Part shown: positions 28,158-37,546 of the stretch, in pieces | Layout: every line of letters begins with the position of its first letter | Numbering within the stretch: the stretch's first letter is position 1 | NCBI RefSeq assembly: GCF_026262505.1 | Contig: NC_067208.1 | Coordinates: forward strand, 14,765,962-14,829,961 | Direction of reading: 5' to 3' | Source of the DNA: Trichomonas vaginalis G3 | Taxonomy: Eukaryota; Parabasalia; Trichomonadida; Trichomonadidae | DNA length: 64,000 nucleotides | The notes under the pieces: model-generated | The model's input: the letters and a program-made list of their open reading frames with translations, nothing else | Told to the model about the DNA's origin: nothing | Database searches by the model: none | Position numbers and translations under genes: made by a program

Positions 28158-28583
28158 TTACATGTCATATCTCACCTTCTCTGGAACTGGTTCAGGTTCT
28201 TTCTTTTCTCTCTTCTTCTTCTCTGGTGGAGTTATGTCAAACTTCTCAGAACCATATTTTTGTAAAAGTGCTTTGTCATTTAATAGCTCTTCTATTCTGT
28301 TTTCTATTTCATTTTCAAGAACAGCGCATGTGTCTTCTTTGCATTCTAAGAAGTTTTGTTGGACTTCATCTCTCCAAGAGGCGTCATCTCTGTCAACAAG
28401 TCTGTCATTGACAAATTTTAAGACTGCTCTGCTTAATGTTTTATGGTTCTTGTCATATTCCCAGAAACAGAACTTTAGAACAAATTCCCCTTTCTTGTTT
28501 ACACTATGTAAGATTTTATGGTCGACAGATGTTTTGCTGTCGAAAAGCTTGTCTCGAATATAGATAGCGAAATCGCTAGACAT
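28158..28583 (-). CDS. Small conserved Maverick protein (paired with 13824-14198)
   Basis: 141 residues from ATG 28583. It shares F.LKFCFWEYDKNHKTL and LKFVNDRLV with 13824-14198. The second half is helical and acidic, the end basic and Pro-rich (PPEKKKREKKEPEPVPEK). Convergent with 27722-28141 and divergent from the ATPase with 36 nt between starts. Function unknown. Confidence 0.6.
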   Translation of the reverse strand: MSSDFAIYIRDKLFDSKTSVDHKILHSVNKKGEFVLKFCFWEYDKNHKTLSRAVLKFVNDRLVDRDDASWRDEVQQNFLECKEDTCAVLENEIENRIEELLNDKALLQKYGSEKFDITPPEKKKREKKEPEPVPEKVRYDM

Positions 28584-28619
28584 TTTCTAAAAGATAAAAA
28601 TTTTAATTTTTCTAAAAAT

Positions 28620-29495
28620 ATGTTAGAAAAAAAGTTTGCTGACATTGACAAGAAATTTGAGAATGTTTTAAACAAGAACAAGAGGAAGTTAGAAAATGCT
28701 CAGATAAAACCCATACATGACAAGTTCTTATTTGCTCAGAATGGTATAACAGGTCTAATCGCACCGCCTGGGTCGGGTAAGACTTTCACTTATCTTAAAA
28801 TGGCTGCACAACAACAAGAACTAGATGAGAAGAACCCATTCTATGAGTTAGTAGTCATTTGTTCGACTTCTGGTCAATTTGACCAAACCGTCAATTCGTT
28901 CAAAGATATTATAAAGAAGTCTAAGTTAGTATGTATAAAAGACTCTGAGTTGTTGGATTGGATAAAGAAGTACCAAAGAAGAGTTTTGAAGTACAATGCT
29001 ATAAATGAGTATATAAACTCGAAGTTTAAAGACCCAAATGAGGAGATGCAGAGAATATTAGAGAAGAAACACTTCAGAAACAGACAGAAAGAGATAGAAT
29101 ACATTTCGAAGAAATTGCAATCTTACGATTGGAAGACTTACCCTCACAGATGTCTTCTTATCTTAGATGACTTTGCTTCTCATCCTTTGTTAAAGAATAG
29201 AGAACAAGACATGTGTCGAATTCTTAAGAAGCTCAGACACTTTAACATCTCAGTTGTCATTTGTGTACAGACAGCAAAGAGTTTAAGTAAGGATGTAAAG
29301 AGAATACTTACTGATATTATACTTTTCCCCGGATTGTCCGAAGACGATTTCATGGAACTTATGAAAGAGTCCATGGCAGGTAAGTTTGACAGACATGAAC
29401 TATGGGAGAAGTACAAAGTCATACAAGACCCTCATACTTCTTTCAGAATTCATATCTACGCAAACAAAGTTCAAATTGTAAAAAGTCAAGCGTAA
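28620..29495 (+). CDS. A32-like DNA packaging ATPase
   Basis: 291 residues from ATG 28620, chosen because it follows AATTTTAATTTTTCTAAAAAT and leaves a normal divergent gap. Walker A APPGSGKTF (48-56), Walker B LLILDDF (179-185) and a sensor-like VICVQT (213-218) place it in the FtsK-HerA packaging ATPase family of Polintons and nucleocytoplasmic large viruses. It would power genome packaging. Set 2 counterpart of the broken ATPase at 22311-23195. Frame looks whole. Confidence 0.85.
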   Translation: MLEKKFADIDKKFENVLNKNKRKLENAQIKPIHDKFLFAQNGITGLIAPPGSGKTFTYLKMAAQQQELDEKNPFYELVVICSTSGQFDQTVNSFKDIIKKSKLVCIKDSELLDWIKKYQRRVLKYNAINEYINSKFKDPNEEMQRILEKKHFRNRQKEIEYISKKLQSYDWKTYPHRCLLILDDFASHPLLKNREQDMCRILKKLRHFNISVVICVQTAKSLSKDVKRILTDIILFPGLSEDDFMELMKESMAGKFDRHELWEKYKVIQDPHTSFRIHIYANKVQIVKSQA

Positions 29496-29598
29496 AAATG
29501 TAAGTGTTATAGTCTTAGTCTGTTGTGGTGCTGGGGCTGTCGGTTCTTCTGGCTTTGGAAGACATTCAGGAAGAGGAACGTCAGCCATCCGTTTGTGT

Positions 29599-29911
29599 CC
29601 TGTCGGAAGGAAGGACTTTTCCTGTCGGAAAGAAAAATTTTTCCTGTCGGAAGGAAAAACTTTTCCTGTTGGAAGGAAAAACTTTTTCTGAAGTTCGACC
29701 AAAAAGTTCTCAATTTTCGAAAATTTGAATGGTTTACGGACGGACAACTGGAAAAATTTTTCCTGTCGGAAAGAAAAATTTTTCCTGTCGGAAGGAAAAT
29801 TTTTTCCTGTAGGAAGGAAAATTTTTTCCTGTAGGAAGGAAAATTTTTTCCTGTAGGAAGGAAAAACTTTTCCTGTTGGAAGGAAATTTTTTTCCTGTTG
29901 GAAGGAAGGAC
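29599..29911. repeat. 22-bp minisatellite of hairpin-forming units
   Basis: About eleven units of CCTGTNGGAAGGAAAANTTT type in two runs, interrupted at about 29691-29757 by unrelated sequence. Each unit is a near-dyad (TTTTCC...GGAAAA), so the array can fold into repeated hairpins. The 22-bp length is not a multiple of three, which argues against the overlapping long frames being real genes. Confidence 0.85.
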
Positions 29912-30002
29912 TCGGAATGCCAGAAGGATTTGACAAGACAATTTACCTTATAGAGCTACCTGAGCCATCTTTGGTGTCAAGCTTGAAAAATAAATGGTTC
30001 AT

Positions 30003-30806
30003 TTACTCTGCTTGTTTGAAGTTGTCAAAATACTCTGTTATCTTTTCTTTCAGTAATGGCAAATCTTCTTTGAATGTAAGTATTGTACAACCTTTCATAT
30101 CATAGTGTGTTTGAGGTAACGTATCTTGAACTATCTGTTTAACATCTTCATTCGGTGTCATTGAAATCGGTAAGTTTTCGCGATAGAACCAATTTCTGTC
30201 AGATTTGTAAATCTTAGCAAGGTCGTAAAAGCTTTTGTTGTTTCTTCTGACTAAATGCAACATAACCATATCTCTGTCTTCTTCATTTTCCATCTCTTCA
30301 GTGTAAATCATATACTTATAGTTCTTTTCCTTTCCTTTTGGTACCGAACGTGGTATTCTTTTCTGTATGGTTTTGTCTTTTGCTTCAAGCTTGTTCTCTA
30401 GCTCTTCACGTTCTTGTCTATGAATTTCATCTAACATCATGAAAATATACCAAGCATAACGAGGTGAAGCCCACATTGCAACAGCATTTACAAGAAGTCT
30501 ATGTACATACCAACCTCTCAAACCATTTGGCAAATTTTTACGATTTTCATAGAGTTTTGGCGACCCCGGTTTTTTACCTACTCGCTGTGCTTCGCTCAAA
30601 AGTTCTTTTGTCTGTTGGTTTTTGAACCAATCGTCTGTATGTTTGGTATCTGGAGCAAAACATGCTGTCAAAATACTTTGCATTTGGTACATGTCATCTT
30701 TGACCGAACGAATGAGACGTAACTGTTTGTTATACTGAACCCACTCGTATTCTTCATCTATATCTTCATGAACGATAGCAGTTGTTGTGTTCTCTGTTGT
30801 TGACAT
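30003..30806 (-). CDS. KilA-N domain protein
   Basis: 267 residues from ATG 30806, which matches the start of the copy at 13716; the open frame extends further upstream without support. KilA-N core at about residues 105-140 (GWYVHRLLVNAVAMWASPRY), a coiled-coil linker, then a C-terminal domain of the type that follows KilA-N in large DNA viruses. These proteins bind DNA and are thought to act in regulation. The frame looks whole. The coding segment around KKPGSPKLYENRKNL is the match for the repeat array at 31585-31890. Confidence 0.8.
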   Translation of the reverse strand: MSTTENTTTAIVHEDIDEEYEWVQYNKQLRLIRSVKDDMYQMQSILTACFAPDTKHTDDWFKNQQTKELLSEAQRVGKKPGSPKLYENRKNLPNGLRGWYVHRLLVNAVAMWASPRYAWYIFMMLDEIHRQEREELENKLEAKDKTIQKRIPRSVPKGKEKNYKYMIYTEEMENEEDRDMVMLHLVRRNNKSFYDLAKIYKSDRNWFYRENLPISMTPNEDVKQIVQDTLPQTHYDMKGCTILTFKEDLPLLKEKITEYFDNFKQAE

Positions 30807-30894
30807 TACTGTCTTTACATACAAAATAAAAAAATAAAATAAAATAAAATTAGCGTTATTTTCTATCTTGTATAAAAGACCAAAAATAAACGCT

Positions 30895-31326
30895 TTACAT
30901 GTATTTTTCAGCAACTTCGTCAAATACTTTTATAGCTTTGTCGATCTCATCTACTTCAAACGTTTCTTTACCTTTCGTGGGAGCACCATACATCTTCTCA
31001 AACTTTTCAAGTAGTTCTGTTTCAGCAGCTCTCATATCGTTAACAAACGCAACCTTAACTCTATTGACTATACTGTCATATCTTTGAGTTATATTAAATG
31101 TTCTTCCTATCTTATATCTCTTTGTATTGAAGTCCTTCGGTTTCTGAACGATGTAAAGTAAGCCTTCACTGCAACGTTCAGTATCGAATGAACCATATGT
31201 TATGAAATTATATCCAACAACCGGGTCAATCCAGAACAAAACTACTGGTATAAGACTTTTGTCTATAAGATATGCTCTTGTTCCATAGAATCTTACCGAT
31301 ATCATAAGCTCAGGATTTTTTGTCAA
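30895..31326 (-). pseudogene. GIY-YIG-like (T5orf172-type) domain, broken or partial
   Basis: The pattern LLYIVQ....YKIGRTFNITQRYDS and ELLEKFEKMYG fits the T5orf172/MUG113 branch of GIY-YIG nucleases, which often sits beside KilA-N or Bro proteins in viruses, as it does here. The 5' end is not clear, and sequence upstream to about 31480 may be related. Counted as broken, with at least one break. Confidence 0.5.
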
Positions 31327-31584
31327 AATTTTCTGAGTAGAAGCATTTCTAACCAGTCGTGGGATGTTTTCTTTTCAGATAGTGTTAAAATGTCTGACAA
31401 AGAATATTTTTTGTATTTCTTTGAGTATCTATTACTTTTAAATCACCTATTCTAAATATTTTTGGTCTCATTGTCTATCTTTTTAACTGTTTAAACCAGT
31501 GTTTAACATTTGCTGTTTTACATACAAAAAAAAAAAATATTTTAAAAAAACTAACGTTAATTTTATTTTTTCTATCTTGTATAA

Positions 31585-31890
31585 AGATATGATTTCATAG
31601 AGTTTTTTCACTGTTTTCATAGAGTTTTTTCACTGTTTTCATAGAGTTTTGGCGACTACGGTTTTTTCCGTACTCGCAATTTTTTACGATTTTCATGTGT
31701 TTTTTTACGATTTTCATGAGTTTTAGGCGACCCCGGGAAAAATCGGGGTCGCAATTTTTCACGATTTTCATGAGTTTTTTCACTGTTTTCATGAGTTTTA
31801 GGCGTTCCTCGGTTTTCCGCGGGTCGCATTTTTTCACGATTTTCATGAGTTTTTTTTACGATTTTCGAATGGAATCTCTACCCTCGGTTT
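31585..31890. repeat. Array derived from KilA-N coding sequence
   Basis: Repeated TTTTTCACGATTTTCATGAG with variants leading to TTTTAGGCGAC. The same string, as CACGATTTTCATAGAGTTTT followed by GGCGAC, lies inside both KilA-N genes (near 13410 and 30540). Units differ at the inner bases (for example CGACCCCGGG...CGGGGTCG). No gene here. Confidence 0.75.
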
Positions 31891-32114
31891 TCTACCGGTC
31901 GCAAACATATGAGGAAATTCATGAAATTTGGTCATTTTACTCAGAATTCAATAAAATATATTTTAGGCGACCAGGTCACTCGGTCACTCGGTTAAATGAA
32001 CTTCTCTGAAAAAGTGTGACAACATGACATTTTGACAACAACACAGGAAATAGACTTCATCGTATATGTTTTTTCACGATTTCATCGTAAATGAGCGTAA
32101 ATCAGACAAAAATA

Positions 32115-32500
32115 TATTTTAGGTGAAGTGGCTCAACCTCAAAACAAGCATTTTGTGAAGAATATACCAACCCGCGGAATTCCGGCGTTGCTTTTATACA
32201 AAGTTCAACAGGTGAAAGAATACGATGAAGTTAAGATTTCATCGTAAATGAGCGTAAATCAGACAAAAATATATTTTAGGTGAAGTGGCTCAACCTCAAA
32301 ACAAGCAATTTTTGAAGATATTACCAACCGCGGAATTCCGCGGTTGCTTTTTTATACAAAATTCAAGAGTTTTGGTTTAAAATACGTGGAGCCAAAAATG
32401 GCTCGACCTCAAAAACAAGCATTTTGTGAAGAATATACCAACCGCCGGAATTCGGCGGTTGCTTTTTTTTATACAAAATTCAAGAGTTTTGTGTGTTTTC
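32115..32500. repeat. Three direct repeats, each carrying a GAATTC-centred palindrome
   Basis: Each unit has CTCAACCTCAAAACAAGC (or a close variant), then GAAGAATATACCAAC, then a palindrome, then TGCTTTTTTATACAAA. The palindromes differ: AACCGCGGAATTCCGCGGTT is perfect at 32326-32345, and AACCGCC with GGCGGTT forms the arms at 32440-32460. A further copy is at 33380-33450 with a 22-bp perfect palindrome (33409-33430). Confidence 0.85.
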
Positions 32501-32776
32501 TACGAGGTAGAAATGAGGGTAAAATGAGGGTAATCTAGCCATCTACCCTAAAATATATTTTTGTCGAAAAAAATGGTTCATTTACTCACAATATTTTTGT
32601 ACAAAACAACCCCAAGCTTTTAACTTCTTTTCTGCAGCTTCTAATGCTATTTAGCGAGTTCATATTCTCTAAATTTCTCTTTAAATCTTCTGTTCCATTG
32701 GTCTAGTTCGTATGGAGAATCTCTATAACCAGAACATATCTCACGTTCATGTTCTATTTGTTTTTCATGCATTTTT

Positions 32777-33037
32777 CTAACTTTCTTCGAACAAAGGTTT
32801 TGCATTCTCTACTGTATCTTCAAGTTCTTCTTCATCTAATTTCTCATGAACTTTCTTGTCTATGGAGTCCATAATTTTTCCAACTGCTATACAATATTTT
32901 GGAGAAGCCCACATTGCTATATAGTTTACAAGTCTTGGGTCTACATACGTTCCTCTAACCTGTTTGATTTCATCAGGAATTCCTGCATGAACTTTGTATA
33001 AAAAGCGCCGGAATTCCGGCGTTGGTATATTCTTCAC
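32777..33037 (-). pseudogene. KilA-N domain fragment
   Basis: It encodes GTYVDPRLVNYIAMWASPKY, the KilA-N core of a second lineage, preceded by a segment that contains CGCCGGAATTCCGGCG (33006-33021), the same palindrome type as the neighbouring arrays. There is no ATG at the 5' end. Flanking sequence to about 32600 and 33240 also looks related. Broken, several breaks. Confidence 0.6.
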
Positions 33038-33273
33038 AAAAATGCCTCAAAATACTCTTCCCAGGACTTATTTTCCAACAACTTTCTAAAGTCTTTCCTA
33101 AACTGCTGACACATATTTGTTACATTTATATAACATCCTTGTCTCTACGTAAGACTTCAATACCGTTGTAAGTGCCTTTGTGAATGTTTCGCCATTAGAT
33201 TTGTTCGTGAACGTTTTGCTTCGACTGTCATACTGTTCTTACAATAAAAATAAAAAAATATTTTTTGGTGGTA

Positions 33274-33377
33274 CGTCGGACATTCGTTTGTGGCTTAACC
33301 GTCGGATATTCGTTTGTGGCTTAACCGTCGGACATTCGTTTGTGGCTTAACCGTCGGACATTCGTTTGTGGCTTAAC
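33274..33377. repeat. 26-bp tandem repeat, four units
   Basis: CGTCGGACATTCGTTTGTGG followed by CTTAAC, exactly four units (104 bp) with one base change, running straight into the palindrome-bearing repeat at 33378. The gap 33038-33585 holds only repeats and decayed KilA-N-related sequence. Confidence 0.9.
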
Positions 33378-33585
33378 CTCAAAACAAGCATTTTGTGAAG
33401 AATATACCAACCCGCGGAATTCCGCGGGTTGCTTTTTTATACAAAATTCAACGGGTGAAAGAATACGATGAAGTCTATTTCCTGTGTTGTTGTCAAAATG
33501 TCATGTTGTCACCATTTTCAAAAAGATGTTAGTTGACCGAGTGACCGAGTGACCGAGTGACCTGGTTCCACCAAAAATATATTTT

Positions 33586-34443
33586 TCAATACTTTTTCAG
33601 CACTTTTCCGTAGTTGTATATGAAAGACAATTCGAGATAAAAGTCATAGTACAATGGTATTATATGCTGCACACCGTTTGTAGTGAACCAAACTTGAAAG
33701 TCAGAGAAACTGTTACTAGGTGGTTCGTAGAATTTAGAAGCAAAGTCATAAAAGTCCTTACCCATACAAAGAAAACTGTTGTTGCTTGAACTGAAACTTG
33801 CATGACATATAACATTTTGAGGGTCAAACACGTTTCTATAAACTGTCAAATCTGCTGGTGGAAGTATAAATTTAAAAGGACCGTCAGGTGGCAATGGTTC
33901 GTTCTGGTTTAGTAACCGAAGAAATTGTGCCCAAGAGTTTGTCTACTCCCAATATAAAAACTCTGTATCTCTTGGAGGGTTATTTTCAATCCTTTGAAAT
34001 GAAACTGTGGAATTCATCTTATCGTATTCTAGTTTCAGATAGTAAGTTCCGTTTAGTAAAGAGTGGTATTTTTCTTGAAATTCCCAGTAGTATTTGTTTA
34101 TTTGAGTTTGAAAGTCATTTAGAGTCTTCTCAAGACTTTCGTCTGAGCGAATTGTAAAGATTTTCATTTCGTCAAATTTTTCTATTAGACCATCAGAGCC
34201 TTTATACTGACCATGAAAATATACTGCGAACATAAACGCGTTAGTTCTATTTGAAAACAAAACTCTTCTAAATCCTATTGCCTTTGCATCTGAAGGACTT
34301 TGAAGCCAACGAATTGGATAGTCAAACCTGTAGGAGCCGGATGAAATTTCTTCATCTGATATATTCCTACCGGCATTTGTAAAGATATAGTCTAACGGTT
34401 TTGTATCTGCTACTTTTGTTCTTTGTTTTTCAACCTGAAGCAT
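33586..34443 (-). pseudogene. Conserved Maverick virion-type protein, broken copy of the 41028 family
   Basis: From ATG 34443 the sequence parallels 41028-41870: TKPLDYIFTNAG, YRFDYPIRWLQSP, then NNSFLCMGKDFYD and PPSNSFSDFQVWFTTNG. Broken, with about one or two breaks. Both copies are on different strands within set 2. Confidence 0.7.
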
Positions 34444-34500
34444 TTAATATATGTAAAAATATACTGTTTTAAAAACGTTTTTACTTCATGCAATGTTTTA

Positions 34501-36654
34501 CTATTTCATGCAATGTTTTATTTCTGTCCCGTCTTCAAGCACACCCCAGTACTTGCGTTTGGAGAGAACATGAACTTCGGAAAATACCTTATCTAGCTTA
34601 AAAAAGCCCATCTTCTCACCGACCATACCCATTTCAATGAGTTTGTTATAGCCTTCTTCGTTCGTCATGAGTGCGTCTATGTTCTCGTAGTAAACCTTCA
34701 CTTTGGATTTGACTTCGGAGAAGAATTTGTTGTAGTTGTCAAGGACTGCTTTTGCGAACTGAGGGTAAGACCAATGTTCGACAATAGGTTTTAATGTGGT
34801 TACTAAGCCACTTTGACCTTGAGTGAATTCGTACTTCAAAACAAAAGGAGAGAACCTTTCAACAAAGTTGTCGACCTTCTCATAGTGTTTACTCTTCATC
34901 GCTTGAGGTTTTTTAATGGAATATCCCCATGTCGAATTCATAAGTAATTTCAATGTCATTGCAAGTTTTGAGTTTGAAGCTTTCCTAATATCATAGAGTT
35001 GTTGCATGACTTTTCCAACCGTATAGTTCCTTCCCGGGAACTCACCGTCTTCGTTTGGAATTCCAGTCGGAATATATTGGACAAACCTCATGTACGCAGC
35101 GTTAAGGTCGACATAGTATATTTTTTCATATGAGTCAAACTTGTCGCAACCTATGGGTCCGGTTCGTGGAAATTCAAGTGAGTCTCTTATCTTCTGAGAA
35201 ACCTCTCCTGTTATCTCATAGACATCGTCGAAGCAGCCCGTTTCATATAAAACCTTCTGACCTAACTCAGAAGCTCTCCAATACAATTTTACGTCGATCG
35301 GATGTCTCAATGGAAGTTTGTTTATAGCATCTTGAAGTTCTTGCAACCTCATTGGAAGTTCTTCTGGTTCAGGTTGGTATCCGAACAATCCAACTCCTTT
35401 TGGAACAGTGTACTTCTTTTGTGCTATAACTTTGTCTGGAACAACTTTTGGTCTTGCTAACAACGAAAAGTTTGTTTCATCTTTTGGTACAAAAGTTTCT
35501 GTCAGCTTGTCATCTGGAATTGGTTCCAACAAACCTTTCTCGAAAAGAATGTTAACAGCCCTGACAATGTTGCACTTACCTTTTCCGAACAATGGGTTTG
35601 TAAGACTTTCGTTCAACATGAAGTGGTTGTGGACAAGTACAATCTTCAACCATGGTAATTTGAAGTCAACAACATAGTCATCATGTGAAGAACCTTTCTC
35701 AGTCGGAATGTTGACTCGGATATTGACATTTGCCAACGGTGCAATTTTTGACAATTGACCTCTAAGAATGTATCTTGTCTTCACACATGACTCAAGATAC
35801 TTCATCTTCTCTTCTGAAACAAGACCAGAGTTCCTGAGACATGTAAGAATACAAGGTTCATTGACAATTTTTTCAATTGAATTGTAAATTCCATACCTGG
35901 TTAAGTTAATGTCAGACTTATTTCTGAACGGGAAGTATCCAGCATGTTGTCTGACTGCTTGAGGGTTAGGTTGGTACCATTCGAACTTGACACTTGCAAT
36001 TCCTTCAATTGCATTCAGGATGTCTGAGTCGGAGTCAAACATTTGTTCTCTCTTTGTAGTCTTGAAAGCGTCAAGAAGTTGTGCGGCTGTTGTGACATTG
36101 CCATGCGCATAGTATATATGACCGTCCAAATCTGTTATGGTCAATCTGAGATTGTGTCCTTTCTTATTTCCGTCTTGTATGGCAGCAAGTACACCCATGA
36201 AGCCTTCTTTGTTCTTTCCTTTGTCAAAGTTTACTGTAAAGGTTCGACCTGAACCAATTTTACTTCTAACTTCACGATACTTTTCATATGCATATCTTGT
36301 TCTTTCCATGGGAGCATGTGTGTCTTCACCTTTTCCTTTTTTCCTTCTCAAAGGATGCAATTGTTCGTCATGTTTCCAGTAGAATCTGGCAAAGCCGTCG
36401 TGTCCTTCAACTTGAGGTTCACTAACATCGAAAGGCAAGTTCATAAGACGTTCTTCCTCTAACCTCTCTAGTCTGTTTGGATAATTGGCGCGCGCTGTTT
36501 CCAATTCCATTTCGTAGCGAAGACCAGACAGTTTGTCATAGACTTTTATTGGCTTTCCCTTCCTATATTTAAACTTCTTTGAAACTTTCCAACCATATCT
36601 TTCTAACTCTGCTTTTATTCTAGCAGATTTTCTATCCATTCTATGTGGGGGCAT
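34501..36654 (-). CDS. Divergent Maverick polymerase-type protein
   Basis: 717 residues from ATG 36654. A long basic N-terminal region is followed by a segment (PCILTCLRNSGL, FMLNESL) matching the N-terminal half of the other polymerase loci, then polymerase-like motifs: YYVDLNAAYMRF (A-like), KLLMNSTWGYS (B-like) and a C-like segment near residue 660. It is clearly shorter and more divergent than the polymerases at 8354 and 53321, so activity cannot be judged from sequence. It lies between the conserved virion-type protein and the HNH gene. The frame is open throughout. Confidence 0.65.
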   Translation of the reverse strand: MPPHRMDRKSARIKAELERYGWKVSKKFKYRKGKPIKVYDKLSGLRYEMELETARANYPNRLERLEEERLMNLPFDVSEPQVEGHDGFARFYWKHDEQLHPLRRKKGKGEDTHAPMERTRYAYEKYREVRSKIGSGRTFTVNFDKGKNKEGFMGVLAAIQDGNKKGHNLRLTITDLDGHIYYAHGNVTTAAQLLDAFKTTKREQMFDSDSDILNAIEGIASVKFEWYQPNPQAVRQHAGYFPFRNKSDINLTRYGIYNSIEKIVNEPCILTCLRNSGLVSEEKMKYLESCVKTRYILRGQLSKIAPLANVNIRVNIPTEKGSSHDDYVVDFKLPWLKIVLVHNHFMLNESLTNPLFGKGKCNIVRAVNILFEKGLLEPIPDDKLTETFVPKDETNFSLLARPKVVPDKVIAQKKYTVPKGVGLFGYQPEPEELPMRLQELQDAINKLPLRHPIDVKLYWRASELGQKVLYETGCFDDVYEITGEVSQKIRDSLEFPRTGPIGCDKFDSYEKIYYVDLNAAYMRFVQYIPTGIPNEDGEFPGRNYTVGKVMQQLYDIRKASNSKLAMTLKLLMNSTWGYSIKKPQAMKSKHYEKVDNFVERFSPFVLKYEFTQGQSGLVTTLKPIVEHWSYPQFAKAVLDNYNKFFSEVKSKVKVYYENIDALMTNEEGYNKLIEMGMVGEKMGFFKLDKVFSEVHVLSKRKYWGVLEDGTEIKHCMK

Positions 36655-36692
36655 TTTATAAAAATAAAAAAATATACTGTTTTAAAAATGTT

Positions 36693-37277
36693 TTAAAATG
36701 GTATGCCATATAGCTTCTTGAATTTGTTAAGAAGTATTCGAACGCATTTTCCATCTGTATCTCTAGTGTTTACATAAGCATAGCCTGCCTTAGTAAAATA
36801 TACTTGTAATTTCCTATAGTTTACGCCGGTATAAAAGTAGAAAGAGTCTTGTTCTTCGCTATAGTAGTAAAACTCAAACGTATGCTCGCCATAGTCTGTA
36901 ATTTCAATTGTTTCATCTTCTAGTTCGTCGACAAATTCGAATACAATATCTCTAAATTTGCTTTTGTTCTTATTGTTTTCAGAACGAGTAACCCAACGTA
37001 AATTTTCAAGTCTATTGTCATTTCTTATATGGTTTATATGGTCTACAAAGGGTAGATTGTTAGGGTTCGGTATAAAATGAGTTGCAATGACAACATGTTT
37101 AAAATAGTGTTTTCCACTCATATCCATAATAGCATATCCGTCATTTCGCTCCCATCCGCTTAAAACTCTTTTTGTCTTTTTGTTTCTGACTTCAAATGAC
37201 TCACAACAGTGAATTTCATATTTCTCATCTAACAAACAAGTTTCCCAACGGTCTGTTCCAACAAACTCAGCGTACAT
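36693..37277 (-). CDS. HNH homing-type endonuclease
   Basis: 194 residues from ATG 37277. It contains the HNH signature FVDHINHIRNDNRLENLRWV and R.ENN, preceded by a NUMOD4-like segment (GYAIMDMSGKHYFKHVVIATHF). This architecture is typical of phage and algal-virus free-standing HNH nucleases that spread by cutting alleles lacking them. The C-terminal part has a further repeat-like DNA-binding module. Its ends are partly repeated at 37310-37530. Frame looks whole. Confidence 0.8.
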   Translation of the reverse strand: MYAEFVGTDRWETCLLDEKYEIHCCESFEVRNKKTKRVLSGWERNDGYAIMDMSGKHYFKHVVIATHFIPNPNNLPFVDHINHIRNDNRLENLRWVTRSENNKNKSKFRDIVFEFVDELEDETIEITDYGEHTFEFYYYSEEQDSFYFYTGVNYRKLQVYFTKAGYAYVNTRDTDGKCVRILLNKFKKLYGIPF

Positions 37278-37309
37278 TTCAAATAAAATAAAAAAATATT
37301 TTTTTTAAA

Positions 37310-37530
37310 ATAAATGTTTTAAAATGGTATGCCATTTCATATTTCTCATCTAATTTCTCATGAACTTTCTTGTCTATGTTTTGTCAAAACTTCTTCATCT
37401 AATTTCTCATGAACTTCATCGTCTAATTTCTCATGAACTTCATCGTATATGTTTTGTCATGAACTTCTTCATCTATGTTTTCCCAACGGTCTTTTCCAAC
37501 AAACTCAGCGTACATTTCAAATAAAAATAA
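37310..37530. repeat. Remnant of a second HNH gene copy with minisatellite centre
   Basis: The left part repeats the 3' end of the HNH gene (AAATGTTTTAAAATGGTATG), and the right part repeats its 5' end and promoter (CCAACAAACTCAGCGTACAT). Between them are 25-bp-type units such as TTTCTCATGAACTTCATCG. The gap therefore looks like a collapsed duplicate. No gene remains. Confidence 0.75.
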
Positions 37531-37546
37531 AAATATACTGTTTTCT

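Larger units (their letters stand above)
31971..33565. repeat. 1.6-kb unit bounded by about 95-bp inverted repeats
   Basis: The left arm (31971-32063) begins with CCAGGTCACTCGGTCACTCG and ends near GACTTCATCGTA; the right arm (33464-33565) is its reverse complement with one extra 8-bp iteration of the (CACTCGGT)n motif. Between them lie a KilA-N fragment and palindrome arrays. It could be a small non-autonomous mobile unit or a fold-back region; no transposase is present. Confidence 0.6.

Noticed and set aside
29400-29941. Two long overlapping minus-strand frames of PTGK/FRQEK repeats as a repetitive protein gene
   Set aside because: They are translations of the 22-bp hairpin minisatellite, which stays open in several frames because its units lack stops. 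There is no start context and no homologue.
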